64,000 bases of DNA from Patiriisocius marinus (GTDB lineage Bacteria > Bacteroidota > Bacteroidia > Flavobacteriales > Flavobacteriaceae): NCBI RefSeq assembly GCF_008974325.1, contig NZ_BKCG01000003.1:62001-126000 (forward strand). Reading direction: 5' to 3'. The notes beneath the pieces were generated by a model. It was not told the DNA's origin and did not search any database. It saw only the letters and a list, made by a program, of their open reading frames with translations. Below are positions 62,080 to 64,000 of the stretch, in pieces (the stretch's first letter is position 1; each line of letters opens with the position of its first letter). The position numbers were made by a program, and so were the translations under genes.

Positions 62080-63768
62080 TTAATAACCTTCCTCATGTAC
62101 TCCACCAACAGCGCGACCACTAGGATCATTCATATTTTTAAAACTCTCATCCCAATCTAAAGCTACTTGGCTACTACAGGCAACACTTGGTACAGAAGGT
62201 ACTGTTAATGCTGCTGCATCACTAGGAAAATGTTCTTCAAAAATAGTACGATAATAGAATTCCTCTTTACTGGTTGGTGTCTGGATAGGGAAGCGGTATT
62301 TTGCATTTGCCATTTGGTCATCGCTAACTTCACTATTCACTAATTCCTTTAAAGTGTCAATCCAGCTATAGCCCACACCATCACTAAATTGTTCTTTTTG
62401 TCTCCAAGCAACTTCGTGTGGTAGCATATCGCCAAAAGCTTCACGTAGTACCCATTTTTCCATTGCTTGTTTATCAGTAGGTGCTTTTTGTCCGGCAATA
62501 ATCATTTTGTCTTCAGGATTTAATCTCATAGCTACGTCCATAAATTCCTTGTCTAAAAATGGAACACGACCTTCAATTCCCCAGGATGCTAGTGATTTGT
62601 TTGCACGTAGACAATCATACATATGTAACTTATCTAGTTTACGAACATTTTCCTCGTGAAAATCTTTTGCTGATGGTGCTTTATGAAAGTATAAATAACC
62701 TCCAAAAATTTCATCGGCCCCTTCGCCAGATAATACCATTTTTATTCCCATAGCCTTAATTGCACGGGCAAGTAAAAACATAGGGGTGGAGGCTCTAATA
62801 GTGGTAATATCATATGTTTCAACGTGATAAATTACATCACGTAATGCGTCAATTCCTTCTTGAATTGTAAAGTAAACTTCGTGGTGAACAGTTCCTAAAT
62901 GATCTGCTACTTTTTTTGCAGCAATTAAATCTGGGGATCCTTCTAGTCCTATTGCAAATGAGTGGAGCTGTGGGTACCAAGCACCTTCAGTATCACCACT
63001 TTCTATACGTTTATCAGCATATTTTTTTGCAACAGCTGAAGTAATACTTGAATCTAAACCTCCTGAAAGTAATACACCATAGGGCACATCACTCATTAAT
63101 TGTCTATGCACAGCAGCATCGAGCGCTTCTCTTAAATCTGAAATACTCGTTTGATTATCCTTTACGTTATCATATTCCATCCAGTCTCTTTTCCACCATC
63201 GTTTTAATTCGCCATCACTACTATGTAAATAATGCCCTGGTGGAAATAGTTCAATTTTAGTACAGAATCCTTCTAATGCTTTTAATTCGCTTGCTACATA
63301 AAAGGTACCGTCTTTATCCCAACCCATATATAATGGGATAATTCCCATATGGTCTCTAGCTATAAGATACTCATTAGTAGCCACATCATATAATGCAAAT
63401 CCAAAAATTCCGTTTAGTTCATCTAGAAAATCAGTTCCTTTTTCTTTATAAAGAGCTAGGATTACTTCGCAATCACTTTTAGTTTGAAAATCGTAAGTAC
63501 CTTCAAATTGTTTACGTAGTTCTAAGTGATTATAGATTTCTCCATTTGCAGCAAGTACAAGTTTTTTGTCTTTACTAAAAAGAGGTTGTTTCCCAGAGGT
63601 TGGGTCTACAATTGCTAAACGCTCGTGAGTTAGTATCGCTCGCTTATTATTGAAAATTCCGCTCCAGTCTGGTCCGCGATGACGTAAACTTTTAGACATT
63701 GTTAATAATTGTGGTCGCAACGTTTCACTAGGTTGCTTTAGATCAAAGGCACATACAATTCCGCACAT
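62080..63768 (-). CDS. asnB: Glutamine-hydrolysing asparagine synthase B
   Basis: Protein of 562 residues making asparagine from aspartate, ATP and glutamine. The N-terminal nucleophile Cys2 is in MCGIVCAFD, with glutaminase motifs RHRGPDWSG and NGEIYNH. The synthetase domain shows the PPi-loop SGGLDSSIT near 234 and LSGEGADEIFGGY near 350. Length matches E. coli AsnB-type enzymes. Expression is probably controlled by the leader peptide and terminator immediately upstream. Confidence 0.96.
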   Translation of the reverse strand: MCGIVCAFDLKQPSETLRPQLLTMSKSLRHRGPDWSGIFNNKRAILTHERLAIVDPTSGKQPLFSKDKKLVLAANGEIYNHLELRKQFEGTYDFQTKSDCEVILALYKEKGTDFLDELNGIFGFALYDVATNEYLIARDHMGIIPLYMGWDKDGTFYVASELKALEGFCTKIELFPPGHYLHSSDGELKRWWKRDWMEYDNVKDNQTSISDLREALDAAVHRQLMSDVPYGVLLSGGLDSSITSAVAKKYADKRIESGDTEGAWYPQLHSFAIGLEGSPDLIAAKKVADHLGTVHHEVYFTIQEGIDALRDVIYHVETYDITTIRASTPMFLLARAIKAMGIKMVLSGEGADEIFGGYLYFHKAPSAKDFHEENVRKLDKLHMYDCLRANKSLASWGIEGRVPFLDKEFMDVAMRLNPEDKMIIAGQKAPTDKQAMEKWVLREAFGDMLPHEVAWRQKEQFSDGVGYSWIDTLKELVNSEVSDDQMANAKYRFPIQTPTSKEEFYYRTIFEEHFPSDAAALTVPSVPSVACSSQVALDWDESFKNMNDPSGRAVGGVHEEGY

Positions 63769-63825
63769 AATTTTATTTTTTAATTGATTAGTTTCAAGTT
63801 TTATTAAGCATTTTCAAAAAAGAGC

Positions 63826-63860
63826 AAAAAAAAACCGCCAAGTCTATAAAAACTTGGCGG
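63826..63860 (-). terminator. Attenuator terminator in asnB leader
   Basis: Minus-strand hairpin CCGCCAAGT / ACTTGGCGG (63835-63860, 9-bp stem, 8-nt loop) directly followed by nine T (63834-63826), 58 bp before the asnB ATG. It has the strength of a full rho-independent terminator but sits inside the leader of the gene rather than after one. Confidence 0.9.
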
Positions 63861-63883
63861 CTGAGTATAAGGTACAAGTTTCT
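63848..63883 (-). promoter_or_regulatory. Candidate antiterminator pairing in asnB leader
   Basis: Minus-strand AGAAACTTG (63883-63875), just after the leader-peptide stop, can pair over nine positions (one G-U) with CAAGTTTTT (63856-63848), which covers half of the 5' arm of the terminator. The two structures exclude each other. A ribosome finishing the leader peptide would cover the first strand; one stalled on the Asn codons would leave it free. Confidence 0.6.
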
Positions 63884-63884
63884 G

Positions 63885-63938
63885 TTACGTCTTGGCGTTA
63901 TTATTATTGAAATTATTATTTATAACAGATGTAAACAT
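63885..63938 (-). CDS. Asn-rich leader peptide of asnB
   Basis: ATG-initiated ORF of 17 codons, MFTSVINNNFNNNNAKT, with seven Asn codons within eight consecutive codons (six AAT, one AAC), ending 24 nt before the attenuator hairpin. The position, the Asn bias and the following terminator upstream of asparagine synthase match a translation-coupled attenuation leader. A possible -7 box TAATTTTA lies upstream at 63966-63973; its -33 element is not clear. Bases from 63974 to the window end show no gene. Confidence 0.8.
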   Translation of the reverse strand: MFTSVINNNFNNNNAKT

Positions 63939-64000
63939 TTCTTGTGTGTTGTCTTATTTGAAATTTAAAATTAGATAAAAAAAATGAATTAACACTGCAA

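Overview
The window is AT-rich chromosome of a member of the Bacteroidota, almost certainly a Flavobacteriaceae species. The evidence is a type IX secretion C-terminal tail, bacillithiol synthase BshA, promoters of the TAnnTTTG type, tRNAs without encoded CCA, DUF2911, DUF4159, DUF2200 and THUMP-like proteins, LptD and TamB of the flavobacterial type, and no strong Shine-Dalgarno sites. No phage, insertion sequence, integron or CRISPR array is visible.

Layout. 1-1944 (minus): a photolyase operon (photolyase cut by the window edge, SDR, SRPBCC protein, tiny basic ORF). 2287-7405: DUF2911 protein, NlpC/P60 and thiolase pair, PgpH-type HD phosphohydrolase. 7679-8009: tRNA-Ser(GCU), tRNA-Pro(UGG), tRNA-Arg(UCU). 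8197-35116: an accessory block for redox, sulfur and metal handling. It holds an RND pump with adaptor, TolC and DUF2892, a sulfide:quinone oxidoreductase-like flavoprotein, OsmC, cytochrome bd oxidase, an OprC-like copper receptor with a Cys-rich partner, Dps, a persulfide-dioxygenase-like/rhodanese protein, two Prx6-like peroxiredoxins, and a long operon of rhodanese, HMA, DUF202, diheme lipoprotein, cupin, His-rich protein, CusA-TolC fusion and CusB. 35360-62079: mostly housekeeping genes (CotH/T9SS protein, methyltransferases, TsaD, TamB, RidA, LptD, amidase, MlaD, Fe-S proteins, GH3/beta-lactamase fusion, BshA). 62080-63938 (minus): asnB with an attenuator leader.

Two regulatory systems stand out. 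First, eight transcription units in the accessory block carry a Crp/Fnr-geometry palindrome, GTAAC-N4-GTTAC or a close variant. Its centre lies 33 bp (34 bp for cydA) upstream of the centre of a TAnnTTTG/A -7 box, which is the class II activator position near -40. A ninth unit (osmC) has a TGAT-N4-ATCA variant at the same spacing. This ties sulfide oxidation, persulfide and peroxide detoxification, cytochrome bd, copper uptake and copper efflux into one inferred regulon. Second, asnB is preceded by a 17-codon ORF with seven Asn codons in an eight-codon stretch, then a terminator hairpin with a nine-base T tract and a competing antiterminator pairing. This is a classical layout for asparagine-sensing transcription attenuation.

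Other points of note are a CusA-TolC fusion with a signal-peptide-like segment at the junction, a 33-bp in-frame tandem repeat of the 3' end of the SQR-like gene, several unannotated small genes with their own promoters or terminators, and a TamB gene without a canonical start codon.
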